DNA of 64,000 bases from CAVVIO01 sp963748095 (lineage in GTDB: Bacteria; Bacteroidota; Bacteroidia; Bacteroidales; UBA10428), in the NCBI GenBank assembly GCA_963748095.1, contig CAVVIO010000001.1, positions 124,001-188,000 on the forward strand, in the 5' to 3' direction. Shown here in pieces: positions 8,783 to 17,517 of the stretch. How positions within the stretch are numbered: position 1 is the stretch's first letter; every line of letters starts with the position of its first letter. A program made the position numbers and the translations under genes. The notes below the pieces were generated by a model, which was given only the letters and a program-made list of their open reading frames with translations, searched no databases and was not told the DNA's origin.

Positions 8783-9538
8783 CTATTTTTTAATGTTTTT
8801 ATTATATTCCTTAATAAACTGATCTAAAGCCATGGTCATAGATGGTGCCTGTGGTAAAGGGGCCTGAAGATCAAGGCGCAAACCGGCTTCTTTTACGGCT
8901 TTTGCAGTAGATTCGCCAAAAGAAGCGATTTTGATATTTTCCTGTTTGAATTCCGGAAAATTTGTAAGTAATGACCGTATCCCGGAGGGGCTGAAAAATA
9001 CCAGAACATCGTAATTAACGGTTGCTAAATCTGATAAATCACTGTTTACGGTACAGTATAAAATTGCTTTGGTATATTTGATCTTTGCCGCATCGAGTAA
9101 TTGTGGAATTCCCTTATTATGTTGATCAGAAAGGGGTAACAGGTAATTTTCCTCGTCATGCTTAGTAATCAATTCCATAAGTTCAGGGAATTTGCCAGTT
9201 CCAATGAAAATCTTCCGTTTACGGTATACAATATATTTCTGTAAATACACTGCTACCGATTCGGAAACACAGAAGTATTTCATGGAATCAGGAACAAGAA
9301 TGCGCATCTCAGAACTAATTCTGAAAAAATGATCTATGGCATTTCTGCTGGTAAAGACCACTGCTGTGTGATCGAGAATGTTCACTCGTTGTAACCGAAA
9401 ATCTTTGCATGATACACCTTCGACATAAATAAATGGTCGAAAATCGATTTTTACATTGTTTTTTTCCGCAATCTCAAAGTAAGGTGATTTAACTGATTGA
9501 GGCATCGGTTGTGAAACTAAAATTTTTTTTATCTTCAT
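8783..9538 (-). CDS. hemD: Uroporphyrinogen-III synthase
   Basis: A 251-aa cytoplasmic protein with the two-lobed HemD pattern: VSQPMPQSVKSPYFEIA at the start, AVVFTSRNAIDHFF near residue 63, and in the second lobe VLVFFSPSGIRSLL followed by IKIASFGESTAKAVKEAG. HemD cyclises hydroxymethylbilane to uroporphyrinogen III in the heme/siroheme pathway. Sequence conservation in this family is low, but the TSRNA and FSPSG motifs and the length are typical. It lies 28 bases downstream of the DUF4271 gene, a pairing common in Bacteroidota, and is probably translated from the same mRNA. No other hem gene is nearby. Confidence 0.88.
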   Translation of the reverse strand: MKIKKILVSQPMPQSVKSPYFEIAEKNNVKIDFRPFIYVEGVSCKDFRLQRVNILDHTAVVFTSRNAIDHFFRISSEMRILVPDSMKYFCVSESVAVYLQKYIVYRKRKIFIGTGKFPELMELITKHDEENYLLPLSDQHNKGIPQLLDAAKIKYTKAILYCTVNSDLSDLATVNYDVLVFFSPSGIRSLLTNFPEFKQENIKIASFGESTAKAVKEAGLRLDLQAPLPQAPSMTMALDQFIKEYNKNIKK

Positions 9539-9566
9539 ATTTGCGAGTCCTCCTTTTTAAATGCTT

Positions 9567-10673
9567 TTAGCTCAGGGCGTTTAAAAATTTATATCCTAAT
9601 AATAACGGTAAAATTTCGAGGGTACAAAGGTACAAAATCAAATAGAATATAAAAACATCTTTTCTGAATATAATTTGAAATCCTCGTACCAATCGAAATA
9701 AATAAGTAGTAATTATCAATACCATACCAATTACAACAGAAATTTTTGCCAATTGGTATGGTAAATAGGCAATGCCTACCACTACAGGGATTAAGAACAA
9801 TCCCAGATTCTTATTTGCCAGAAAAACGTTGTGAATATATTCTGCAAAAATATTTCCACTGTCGAAAATATAACCAATAAGTTTCAGAAGAATGAGCCTT
9901 ACCAACAATATCAATACAATAATCCCGGTAAGTACCAGAAATGGTATTAATCCAGTGAATTCCATAATTTGCAGCTTATAAAATCGCAGGACTTCAACTA
10001 TAAAAAGGCTTAATACAATAACATAAATACTGTTGAGAATAAAAAAAGCCCTTTTCATTACAGAATTGCGTTGTTGAAACATCTTGAACGATATCTGGTA
10101 CGACAAGAGCGCACTGATAATTCCTGTAATAAATTTGTTAAATGCTAACCTTATCCATACGATCAGTACAATTACGAAAAGCACTATTCCTAAAACAAAA
10201 TCATTGGGATGCTTAATAATATTCCGACCAAATAATAAAGCAGAAGAATGTTGTTTATTCTGGCTGTTTGACGTACTGTTAACAAAAACAGGCATTTTTT
10301 TTAATACTTTTTCGGAATCGCTTTTTGTTAACAGCTGTAAAAAATTTTTATTATTAACCGTTTCCGGTGAGATCAGAAGAGAATCCTGATCCGATATGAT
10401 GTTTGTTTTCTTTTCTTTTACTTTTATATATTCCTGTAATGGTTTAGTTACCCTGACGATATGATTGCCAAGAGTATCGGTTTTGATATCCTTTTTTATT
10501 TTCTTTAAAACGGAGGATTGTTGTTTTATAGCCGAATCAGCAACCACATACTCCTTCTTTACCGTGTCACTTTTGCTTGTGTCTTTACGGGAAGAAAATT
10601 TTGAACTCAGAGTATCTGAAATAGAAACTTGCCTGCTAATTGTGTCTTGTAAATGACCGGGATTTTCTGACAT
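9567..10673 (-). CDS. DUF4271 multi-pass membrane protein
   Basis: A 368-aa protein in two parts. Residues 1 to about 150 are polar and Ser/Lys/Thr-rich, without an obvious fold. From about 155 to the end come seven or so hydrophobic helices (for example FVLGIVLFVIVLIVWIRLAF and FLVLTGIIVLILLVRLILLK), matching DUF4271. The family is confined to Bacteroidota and has no proven function. Its position directly upstream of hemD is conserved as far as I recall, which hints at, but does not prove, a link to heme metabolism or envelope biogenesis. The extended polar N-terminus seems longer than in many homologues. Confidence 0.78.
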   Translation of the reverse strand: MSENPGHLQDTISRQVSISDTLSSKFSSRKDTSKSDTVKKEYVVADSAIKQQSSVLKKIKKDIKTDTLGNHIVRVTKPLQEYIKVKEKKTNIISDQDSLLISPETVNNKNFLQLLTKSDSEKVLKKMPVFVNSTSNSQNKQHSSALLFGRNIIKHPNDFVLGIVLFVIVLIVWIRLAFNKFITGIISALLSYQISFKMFQQRNSVMKRAFFILNSIYVIVLSLFIVEVLRFYKLQIMEFTGLIPFLVLTGIIVLILLVRLILLKLIGYIFDSGNIFAEYIHNVFLANKNLGLFLIPVVVGIAYLPYQLAKISVVIGMVLIITTYLFRLVRGFQIIFRKDVFIFYLILYLCTLEILPLLLGYKFLNALS

Positions 10674-10760
10674 TCCCTAATTATTTGAAACACTGCAAAG
10701 ATAATGAAAAGTAATGAATCCTTTTATGTTAAGTTAAAAATCTTGTGAACATCCCTTCCG

Positions 10761-11618
10761 CTAAAAATATTGAACAGATTGTTTTTCACCTGTTCTTTTT
10801 TCATTAATGTCAGTGAGTAAATTATTGGCAAGACGGCTTGCCCCAATACGAAATAACCCGCTGTTCAACCATTCTTCACCCAAAACCTCCTTTATAACAA
10901 GAAAATAATGATATGCCTGAATTGAAGTTGAAATACCACCGGCAGGTTTTATTCCTGTTTTTATTCCAGTGCTTTTATAATACATTTTTATGCTGTTTGC
11001 CATGATATATACCGCTTCCAAAGTAGCTGCGGGCTCCAGTTTGCCTGTTGATGTTTTTATAAAATCGGCTCCTGATTCCATAGCCAGCATTCCTGCATTG
11101 TGTATTAATTCATAATCATTTAACAATCCCGTTTCAAGTATTACTTTTAAGTGCTTCGATCCGATTAGTCTTTTCAATTCCTGTATCTCCCTGGATACTT
11201 TCGTTTCTTTATGATCCAAAATCTTTCCAACCGGAAGCACAATATCTATTTCATCTGCTCCATCCGACAATGCTTTTTCAACCTCCTTTTTCTTAATTTC
11301 AAAATATGTTTGGGAAGAAGGAAATCCGCCCGCCACAGAAGCAATTTTAACAGCTTTGTCTTTCAGGTGATCTTTCGCTATTGCTACAAAGTTTGGATAT
11401 ATACAAAATGCAGCAACATTAGGTATCTCCTTAAAATGTTCCCTGAAAGCATTAATTTTATTACAAATTTCTGTTATTTTATTATCATTATCTCCAGTAT
11501 TCAAGCTTGTTAAGTCAATTAAGCTGAATATTTTCTTTAAATTTTCCAACGAAATACTTTTTTCGCTTTTCAGAATGATTTCTTGTATTGAATCTTCTGT
11601 TTGTTGTTGCTTATTCAT
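10761..11618 (-). CDS. deoC: Deoxyribose-phosphate aldolase
   Basis: A 285-aa cytoplasmic class I aldolase. Visible marks are IDLTSLN near residue 33, ASVAGGFPSSQT, DGADEIDIVLPVG (catalytic Asp region), LKVILETGLLND, and DFIKTSTGKL with the Schiff-base lysine, then TGIKPAGGIST. It cleaves 2-deoxyribose-5-phosphate to glyceraldehyde-3-phosphate and acetaldehyde in deoxynucleoside catabolism. The gene is longer than the ~220-aa bacterial form and resembles the ~260-aa type with an N-terminal extension. The ATG overlaps the end of the upstream mazG-like gene by 8 bases, so it is the last gene of the dtd-mazG-deoC operon. Confidence 0.94.
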   Translation of the reverse strand: MNKQQQTEDSIQEIILKSEKSISLENLKKIFSLIDLTSLNTGDNDNKITEICNKINAFREHFKEIPNVAAFCIYPNFVAIAKDHLKDKAVKIASVAGGFPSSQTYFEIKKKEVEKALSDGADEIDIVLPVGKILDHKETKVSREIQELKRLIGSKHLKVILETGLLNDYELIHNAGMLAMESGADFIKTSTGKLEPAATLEAVYIMANSIKMYYKSTGIKTGIKPAGGISTSIQAYHYFLVIKEVLGEEWLNSGLFRIGASRLANNLLTDINEKRTGEKQSVQYF

Positions 11619-11946
11619 TTTTCAGTTTTTTGTTATTTATATGACGTGAGTGATCTCTCTTTGTTTTTTTTGTAAGATTTCTATTTAATGCTTCCGTAAG
11701 ATCAATTCCGGTCTGGTTGGCCAGGCATATAAGTACAAATAAAACATCGGCCAGTTCCTCTTCCAACACCATTTTTTTGTCTGCGGGTTTCTCTGACTGT
11801 TCACCGTACCTGCGTGCCATTATTTTTGCAACCTCACCTACTTCTTCCGTAAGAATTGCCATGTTTGTCAATTCATTAAAATACCTGACCCCATAGGTTT
11901 TAATCCATTCGTCGACCTTTTGCTGCGCTTCTTTAATAGTCATCAT
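11611..11946 (-). CDS. MazG-like nucleotide pyrophosphohydrolase
   Basis: A 111-aa all-helical protein with the MazG metal-binding motifs EExxE (ILTEEVGEVAKIMARRYGE) and ExxD (EEELADVLFVLICLANQTG). Single-domain members hydrolyse canonical or damaged dNTPs to monophosphates; which substrate this one uses is not visible. Its ATG overlaps the dtd stop codon in an ATGA arrangement, and its 3' end overlaps deoC. Translational coupling across all three genes is therefore very likely. An alternative ATG one codon in is equally possible. Confidence 0.88.
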   Translation of the reverse strand: MMTIKEAQQKVDEWIKTYGVRYFNELTNMAILTEEVGEVAKIMARRYGEQSEKPADKKMVLEEELADVLFVLICLANQTGIDLTEALNRNLTKKTKRDHSRHINNKKLKNE

Positions 11947-12395
11947 TCTTTATTTTTCGTGTCCATGATTATGGTTACAGGGCCATCATTTACAAGTGCG
12001 ACTTTCATGTCGGCGCCAAATTTCCCGGTTTTTATTTCTTTACCTGTATCTGAATGCAGTTGCCTCACAAATTGCTCGTATACCGGAATTGCCGTTTCCG
12101 GTTTGGCTGCCCGTATATAACTCGGCCTGTTCCCTTTTTTAGTGCTTGCGTGCAGGGTAAACTGGCTTACAGCAAGTATCTCTCCGTCGGTTTCCATCAG
12201 TGATAAATTCATGATGTTATTATCGTCAGGAAAAATTCTGAGGCGGATAATTTTCCCGCTTAGCCATACAATATCTTCGGCTGTATCTGTCTCTTCAATC
12301 CCAACTAACACCAATAATCCTTTATTGATAGAAGATATCTTTTCGCCATTTACCGAAACCGATGCTTTGCTGACTCTTTGAATAACTGCCCGCAT
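11943..12395 (-). CDS. dtd: D-aminoacyl-tRNA deacylase (D-Tyr-tRNA(Tyr) deacylase)
   Basis: A 150-aa protein of exact family length. It starts MRAVIQRVSKASVSV, has the active-site motif SQFTL at about residues 78-82, and the C-terminal NDGPVT with the Gly-cisPro chirality element. DTD removes D-amino acids, and glycine, from mischarged tRNAs and acts as a homodimer in the cytoplasm. It is the first gene of the tight leftward operon dtd-mazG-deoC. Confidence 0.96.
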   Translation of the reverse strand: MRAVIQRVSKASVSVNGEKISSINKGLLVLVGIEETDTAEDIVWLSGKIIRLRIFPDDNNIMNLSLMETDGEILAVSQFTLHASTKKGNRPSYIRAAKPETAIPVYEQFVRQLHSDTGKEIKTGKFGADMKVALVNDGPVTIIMDTKNKE

Positions 12396-12532
12396 ATTTT
12401 TGTTATTTTTGCGTTTGGCTAAATTATAAATTATTCAATATTTGTATTGACCTGAAAGCAAATATTAGTTAACGAAGGCCTAAATCAGAAAAATAATTCT
12501 GAAATATTTTATGTTAAAAGCGAATATGTTTT

Positions 12533-13219
12533 ATGTGGGAATATTTTAAAACAAGTTTATTTTTTTTCTGCTTTTTTATGGCATTGTGCAATATTGGAAC
12601 TCCCACATGTGCGCAAAGTTTGCCTGAAAAACATGTTTTATATAAATCTGATTATACAGGAAAACTAGATTCACTTGAAAAAATTGATGGAATCAATAAG
12701 GTGTTTTTTAAAAATATAAAATTACCCGCTTTAACAGCTCTTCAATATTTTCCGGAATTAGATTCTGTGCCGATTTACTTTACAAGAAAAAAACTAGGGA
12801 CCATCATGGCAGCGCGTCCGCGATTAAATTTTCTTTTCAGAAGAAAAAGGAATAGGGAATATCTTATCCTGTTAAATGAAAAGCCATTTTACAGTGATTC
12901 CGTTTTTTATAACTTGCCTTTCAATGCACAGGTAGGAATAATAGGACATGAACTGTCGCACATTAATTATTATACACATCTTTCCAATTTTGGTGTTATT
13001 GTTTTCGGGTTTCGGTACCTTTTTATGAAAAAGGAAATCGAAAGAGCAACTGACTATACAGCTATACAACATAATCTTGGCTGGCAGCTTTACGATGTAC
13101 GCAGACATGTATTACTGAATAAAAATATCGATAATTACTACCGCCATAACAAAATCTCCCACTATTTATCCCCCACGGAAATATTAAAAGACACTGAAAA
13201 AATACATGCAACTAAATAA
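12533..13219 (+). CDS. Putative secreted zinc metallopeptidase-like protein (HExxH...ExxxD), unrecognised
   Basis: A 228-aa protein with an N-terminal hydrophobic signal (FKTSLFFFCFFMALC, probable cleavage after TCAQ). The centre holds GHELSH (HExxH at residues 139-143), followed by a hydrophobic stretch and KEIERATD (E170, D174). HExxH with a downstream ExxxD is the zinc-site layout of M48-type gluzincins, so I infer an envelope-located metallopeptidase. The protein is short, lacks the usual M48 membrane helices, and I do not recognise a named family. It precedes the S41 processing protease by 260 bases; any link is speculative. An alternative is a catalytically inert relative. Confidence 0.62.
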   Translation: MWEYFKTSLFFFCFFMALCNIGTPTCAQSLPEKHVLYKSDYTGKLDSLEKIDGINKVFFKNIKLPALTALQYFPELDSVPIYFTRKKLGTIMAARPRLNFLFRRKRNREYLILLNEKPFYSDSVFYNLPFNAQVGIIGHELSHINYYTHLSNFGVIVFGFRYLFMKKEIERATDYTAIQHNLGWQLYDVRRHVLLNKNIDNYYRHNKISHYLSPTEILKDTEKIHATK

Positions 13220-13440
13220 CCATCTGTTTGAAATTTATCATGTTATTTTTTATCCTTTTCATTAAAAGAATAATGAATGAAAAACTATTTAAATGAGCAA
13301 TATTTTCAGGTAATTAGAATTTAACAATACATATAACAGATTGTTTTACAGCCATTTTCTATGTGCTAACAAGAGAAATAAAAGTAATATTTTTATGATT
13401 TTTTATGAATTGATGTCAGTTTAAAATAGTATAAATAAAC

Positions 13441-13448
13441 TACATTTG
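13441..13448 (+). promoter_or_regulatory. Bacteroidota-type -7 promoter box for the S41 protease gene
   Basis: TACATTTG is an exact match to TAnnTTTG and lies 31 bases before the ATG at 13480. The upstream -33 region shows only a weak TTTA-type match near 13420. Confidence 0.45.
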
Positions 13449-13479
13449 TAAATTATTGATAATTAATAAGCTTATAAAA

Positions 13480-15187
13480 ATGAGACGATTGAAGTTAAGA
13501 ATTTCCCGAAAAATAAAAGTTTTTGCAGCCATTACACTTTTATTGGGTAGTTCGGTTATGTTTTATGCATTTAATGATAAAGATTTTCAAATATCCAAAA
13601 ACCTGGACATTTTTGTTAGTCTTTTCAGAGAGCTAAATCTTTATTACGTAGATGATATAAACCCGGAAAAACTTATTGAAACGGGTATCAACAGTATGTT
13701 GGCATCTCTTGATCCGTATACTACTTTTATTCCAGAATCTGAAATGGCAGATTTTCGTTTTATGACCACAGGCAAGTATGGGGGCATAGGAGCTCTTATC
13801 CGAAAAGCCGGTGATTACAGCATGATTTCGGAACCTTATAAAGGTTTTCCTGCTTTTAATGCTGGTTTACAAGCCGGAGATACCATTATCAGCATAGACA
13901 GTACATCGATAAAAGGAAAATCAATTAGTGATGTAAGTGAATTGCTCAAAGGTACACCCAATACACAACTTAATCTGGTTATTAAACGTATTGGCGTGAA
14001 AGAGCCGATTAGTAAAACACTTACCCGTGAAGAAGTTACTATAAACAACGTTCCATATTACGGAATGCTGGATGATAGCATAGGTTATGTAAGATTGACC
14101 AGCTTTACCAAAGATGCGGCAAATGATGTTAAAAAAGCATTGCTGGATTTAAAAACCAAAAATGCCAAATCCATAATTCTGGATCTTCGGGGCAATCCCG
14201 GTGGGTTATTAGTCGAAGCTGTAGGTGTTTCAAACCTATTTGTGCCCAAGGGACAGGAAATTGTAAGTACAAAAGGTAGAGTGAAACAATGGGATCAGAC
14301 GTATGTAACGACGAATCCTGCTGTTGATCCGGATATACCCCTGGTTGTATTGGTTAATCATGGTTCCGCATCGGCATCAGAGATTGTTTCGGGTTCGTTA
14401 CAGGATCTCGACCGGGCAGTGATAGTTGGCCAGCGAACATTTGGTAAAGGCCTGGTACAAACTACCCGACCATTAAGTTATAACACAGAACTTAAAGTTA
14501 CTACTGCAAAATATTACATCCCAAGCGGACGCTGTATACAGGCGCTTGATTATTCTCACAGAAATCCCGACGGTAGTGTTGGACATATCCCCGATTCATT
14601 GATATCTGCTTTTAAAACCAAGGATGGAAGAACCGTGTATAATGGCGGAGGAATAAAACCCGATATTACCATTAATGGAGAAACTCCTGGTGCAATTACA
14701 ATTAATTTATATGCAAAAAACATGCTGTTCGATTATGCAACGTTGTATAAGATCAAAACACGAATCTATAGGCCCATTGGATAAATTTCACCTGACAGAT
14801 GCAGATTATAAGGATTTCGAGAACTTTCTGAAAAGCAAATCTTTTGATTATACAACAAAAAGTGATGATACACTTGAAGACCTGATTAAAATTGCAAAAC
14901 AGGAAAAATATTATACTCAGGCAAAGCCTGAATTTGATGCATTAAAGCTAAAACTGGCACATAACCTGAATAAAGATCTTACCACTTTTAAAAGTGAAAT
15001 TGAAGAACTTCTTTCCGAAGAGATTGTCAGCAGGTATTATTACCAGACAGGCAGGATTCAGGAATCACTTCAGGATGACCAGCAGCTCGAAAAAGCTATG
15101 GATGTGCTGAAATCAAAACAATTATACAATTCTATTTTAAATGGGACTTACACACAACCACAGCCTGTTGTTGCGCTCGGAAAATAA
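13480..15187 (+). CDS. S41 C-terminal processing peptidase, interrupted by a +1 frameshift
   Basis: Read through, this is one ~568-aa periplasmic serine protease. It has an N-terminal membrane anchor (KIKVFAAITLLLGSSVMFYAF) and a PDZ domain at about residues 85-170 (PAFNAGLQAGDTIISID). The S41 catalytic core includes ILDLRGNPGG, the nucleophile region GSASASEIV and the lysine in RTFGKG. The first frame stops at 14784. The second frame supplies a typical CTP C-terminal region (DFENFLKSKSFDYTTKS ... EEIVSRYYYQTGRIQESL). Homology is continuous if one base of the AA at 14749-14750 is skipped, giving LY-R-SKHESIGP. The ATG at 13480 is preferred over a TTG eight codons upstream. As written the protein would lose its C-terminal ~140 residues; a sequence error or a recent mutation are both possible. 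Confidence 0.85.
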
Positions 15188-15207
15188 TAATCAGTTTATC
15201 TGATGGA

Positions 15208-15247
15208 AAAATACCCGGTTTGATCAATTCGATTACCGGGTATTTTT
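15208..15247. terminator. Bidirectional intrinsic terminator between converging genes
   Basis: Stem AAAATACCCGGT (15208-15219) pairs with ACCGGGTATTTT (15235-15246) around a 15-base loop, with A and T runs on either side. It serves both the S41 protease gene and the leftward aminotransferase, whose stop is at 15246. Confidence 0.88.
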
Positions 15248-16073
15248 ATTTATGTTCTTTTATATAATTATTTACCTTAAAATCATATGCGTGCATTAAT
15301 TCTCTAACTATTGGATTATTTATCATAAACTTATTATTATCAATGGCATTTACAGGTAATATTTTAGGAGAAGTCCCGCTGATAAAAACAGCATCAAAAG
15401 TTGCCAGCATATTTGCCGGAATCCTTTTTTCAATAACCTCAATTCCTTTTTCTAAACACAATTTGAGAATATAATTCCGGGTAATTCCTGGCAGAACCTC
15501 ATCAGCAGGAGGAGTAAAGATCTTTTCGCCTTTCACCATAAATACATTGGCTTTACTTGCTTCCGTCACATATTCCCGCTGGTCGACCAGTAAAAGTTCA
15601 TAAACCGGGTTAATTGTCAGTTCCCGGTTTCTGATTTGGTTCAACTCCGGGTTAATTCGTTTTACATTTGGGTTCTTCCGTTCGGTTTTATAAAGCATCA
15701 ATTTTATTCCTTTTTCATACTGTTCTGCTGAAGGATAATTGTGTGGAATAAAATAGGTATAAAAATCGGCTGTTTGTCCAGTATCCTGAAAATTTACCAC
15801 AATCTTTACATTTCCCTCTGTGAGTTCATTTTCCGATTTAAGAATTACTAACCTTTCAATAATAGTGTCATTGGAAATTGTATAGTTCAAATGGCTTTTC
15901 TGAATTGAGTAACTCAATCTATCAAGGTGATCTTCCAAAAACAGGTAAACTTCGTCAATAAGCCTGATAACCTCATAAAATGATCTTCCGGACAGCACTT
16001 GCTGATCATTAAATTCAGAACAATTTTTTATCATTTCATTATGAATGAAGAATCTTTCAGTACATTCGTTCAT
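15246..16073 (-). CDS. Fold-type IV PLP aminotransferase/lyase (PabC or D-amino-acid aminotransferase type)
   Basis: A 275-aa cytoplasmic protein of the class IV aminotransferase family. Visible marks are SGRSFYEVIRLID in the N-terminal domain, VKRINPELNQIRNRE with the probable PLP lysine, YVTEASKANVFMV, TPPADEVLPGITRNYILKLC and a late FISGTSPKILPV. It is shorter than the BCAT at the start of the window and resembles 4-amino-4-deoxychorismate lyase or D-amino-acid aminotransferase homologues, which cannot be told apart by eye. No folate or amino-acid gene adjoins it to decide. Its start at 16073 is 18 bases from the end of the broken TonB-like gene, suggesting co-transcription. Confidence 0.82.
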   Translation of the reverse strand: MNECTERFFIHNEMIKNCSEFNDQQVLSGRSFYEVIRLIDEVYLFLEDHLDRLSYSIQKSHLNYTISNDTIIERLVILKSENELTEGNVKIVVNFQDTGQTADFYTYFIPHNYPSAEQYEKGIKLMLYKTERKNPNVKRINPELNQIRNRELTINPVYELLLVDQREYVTEASKANVFMVKGEKIFTPPADEVLPGITRNYILKLCLEKGIEVIEKRIPANMLATFDAVFISGTSPKILPVNAIDNNKFMINNPIVRELMHAYDFKVNNYIKEHK

Positions 16074-16090
16074 GCTGGTGTATATGAAAT

Positions 16091-16762
16091 TTATTGCGGA
16101 ATAAAGTTATACGAAATATAACCTTTCTGTCGTGACGGAGCATTAAAATCCATATTAAAAGTGGTCATAAGGGCATAAGATCTGGCAACTTCCTGCAAAC
16201 ATTGAGAATCGGAAGAACTCTTCCCGGAGATGTCAGCACTTACACCTGTCCATCCTGGTTCACCACAATATCAACAACAACCTTCCCTCCTCCCTCACAT
16301 TTGTACACGGGCACTGGCAAATATCTTTTAGTCCTTTTATCTAAAAAGTAAGTGATATTGGTAGGACCCATGTATTTTTTCTCCTGACTCTTATCTTCCT
16401 GTTTCTTTTCCTTGGGCATATTTACACTTTCATCATTGATGTCGCGGGGAAGTTGCTGATGGAGGCTTTTTATGCCCAATTCTTTTTTTACCTCATCGAT
16501 GTATTCTTTTGTACTGATTTGTTTTTCAAGTTTATCCGCCGTATTTACTGCAATATTTTTTCGTGGTTTGTTCAGACAATGGCTCCATCTCCTCTGCCAG
16601 TTTTTTCTTTTTTTGTTCGATAATCTTTTCAATATCCGGAAGTTGTTGAACAAATTCTATGGCAATAGCTTGTTCCTTTGCCTTTTTTACCTGTCCGATT
16701 TTGGCAATTAAAAACACGATGAGCAGAATCAGATGGAAATATGATCGTACCCAGTATCCCAT
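16091..16762 (-). pseudogene. TonB-like energy transducer protein, two frameshifts
   Basis: Three successive frames join into one ~223-aa TonB-type protein. The first starts at 16762 with a single N-terminal helix (YFHLILLIVFLIAKIG) and a Glu/Lys-rich linker (KAKEQAIAIEFVQQLPDIEKIIEQ). The second continues RKNIAVNTADKLEKQISTKEY to VVVDIVVNQDGQV. The third ends SADISGKSSSDSQCLQEVARSY ... RQKGYISYNF, the usual TonB C-terminal strand-helix-strand. The first junction lies in a run of six T at 16556-16561 (one base too many). The second lies near 16240-16250 (one base missing). Intact, it would anchor in the inner membrane and reach across the periplasm. No ExbB/ExbD or TonB-dependent receptor is adjacent. 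Confidence 0.75.
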
Positions 16763-16980
16763 AAAGATTATTTCGAAAAAACTTCTTCAATGATTTGATA
16801 AAATTTTGATTATTTCACATTTAGAAAGTATCTATTTCTTTAATTGTCAAAATTAATAAATACCTGTCCATATTTCATTAACTTCAGTGAAACGAATAAT
16901 ATTAATGCTTTTACCGGAGATAAATTAAAGTTAAATTAAGTTCTGAGCATTAATAGTATTAAACATTCCAGATATAACAA

Positions 16981-17380
16981 CTATTCGGTTATATCTGCTG
17001 TTACTTCAATTTCCGGAGGGTCAGCAAGGTGCTTTTTTACAGCACACAAGTTGCCGCTTTTATTACAGCTTCTTTATATTTTTCCGGGAAATTCAGGCGG
17101 TAAAACAATGCTGATATCAATTTTATCAATCAATCCTTTTTCCCGGTTATAACTGGCTTCGTTGTATCAGTTTGATTTTATCCGATGGTATTTCCCGCTG
17201 GTCGCAAAACGATTTTACATATATTCCGGCACAAGTCCCTATCGATGCCATGAACAGCGTGAACGGTTCCGGGGCGCTTCCGTCTCCTCCGGCAGAAACA
17301 GGTTGGTCTGTTTTGATCAAAAAACCTTTGACATTTGCATTTACTCCTTTTTTCCCTTCAAAATTTATTTCAATTTCCAT
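16981..17380 (-). pseudogene. OsmC-family protein, three frameshifts
   Basis: The intact 5' part (ATG at 17380) reads MEIEINFEGKKGVNANVKG ... DGSAPEPFTLFMASIGTCAGIYVKSFCDQREIP. This is the OsmC/YhfA fold with its two reactive cysteines (GTC and SFC). After a shift near 17157-17163 comes EASYNREKGLIDKIDISIVLPPEF. After a shift in the GGG at 17086-17088 comes FPEKYKEAVIKAA. After a third near 17049-17056 comes NLCAVKKHLADPPEIEVTADITE and a stop. Together this is a normal ~133-aa OsmC-like peroxidase or thiol protein. Three indels in 110 bases make it either a real pseudogene or a very poor patch of sequence. It is divergent from the M16 peptidase pair. Confidence 0.75.
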
Positions 17381-17472
17381 AATGTATTGTTTTAAAAACC
17401 AAATCTGTTATAATGTGTTGAATGTGCATTTTCGTTTTCAAACGAATGTATAAATTTCTAAATAATATATGT

Positions 17473-17480
17473 TATTTTTG
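17473..17480 (+). promoter_or_regulatory. Bacteroidota-type -7 promoter box for the M16 operon
   Basis: TATTTTTG matches TAnnTTTG exactly, 37 bases before the ATG at 17518. No clear -33 TTTG is visible, so this rests on the -7 box and position alone. Confidence 0.4.
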
Positions 17481-17517
17481 AAATAAAGTTCAATTATTAA
17501 TCAAATTAAAAAGTATA

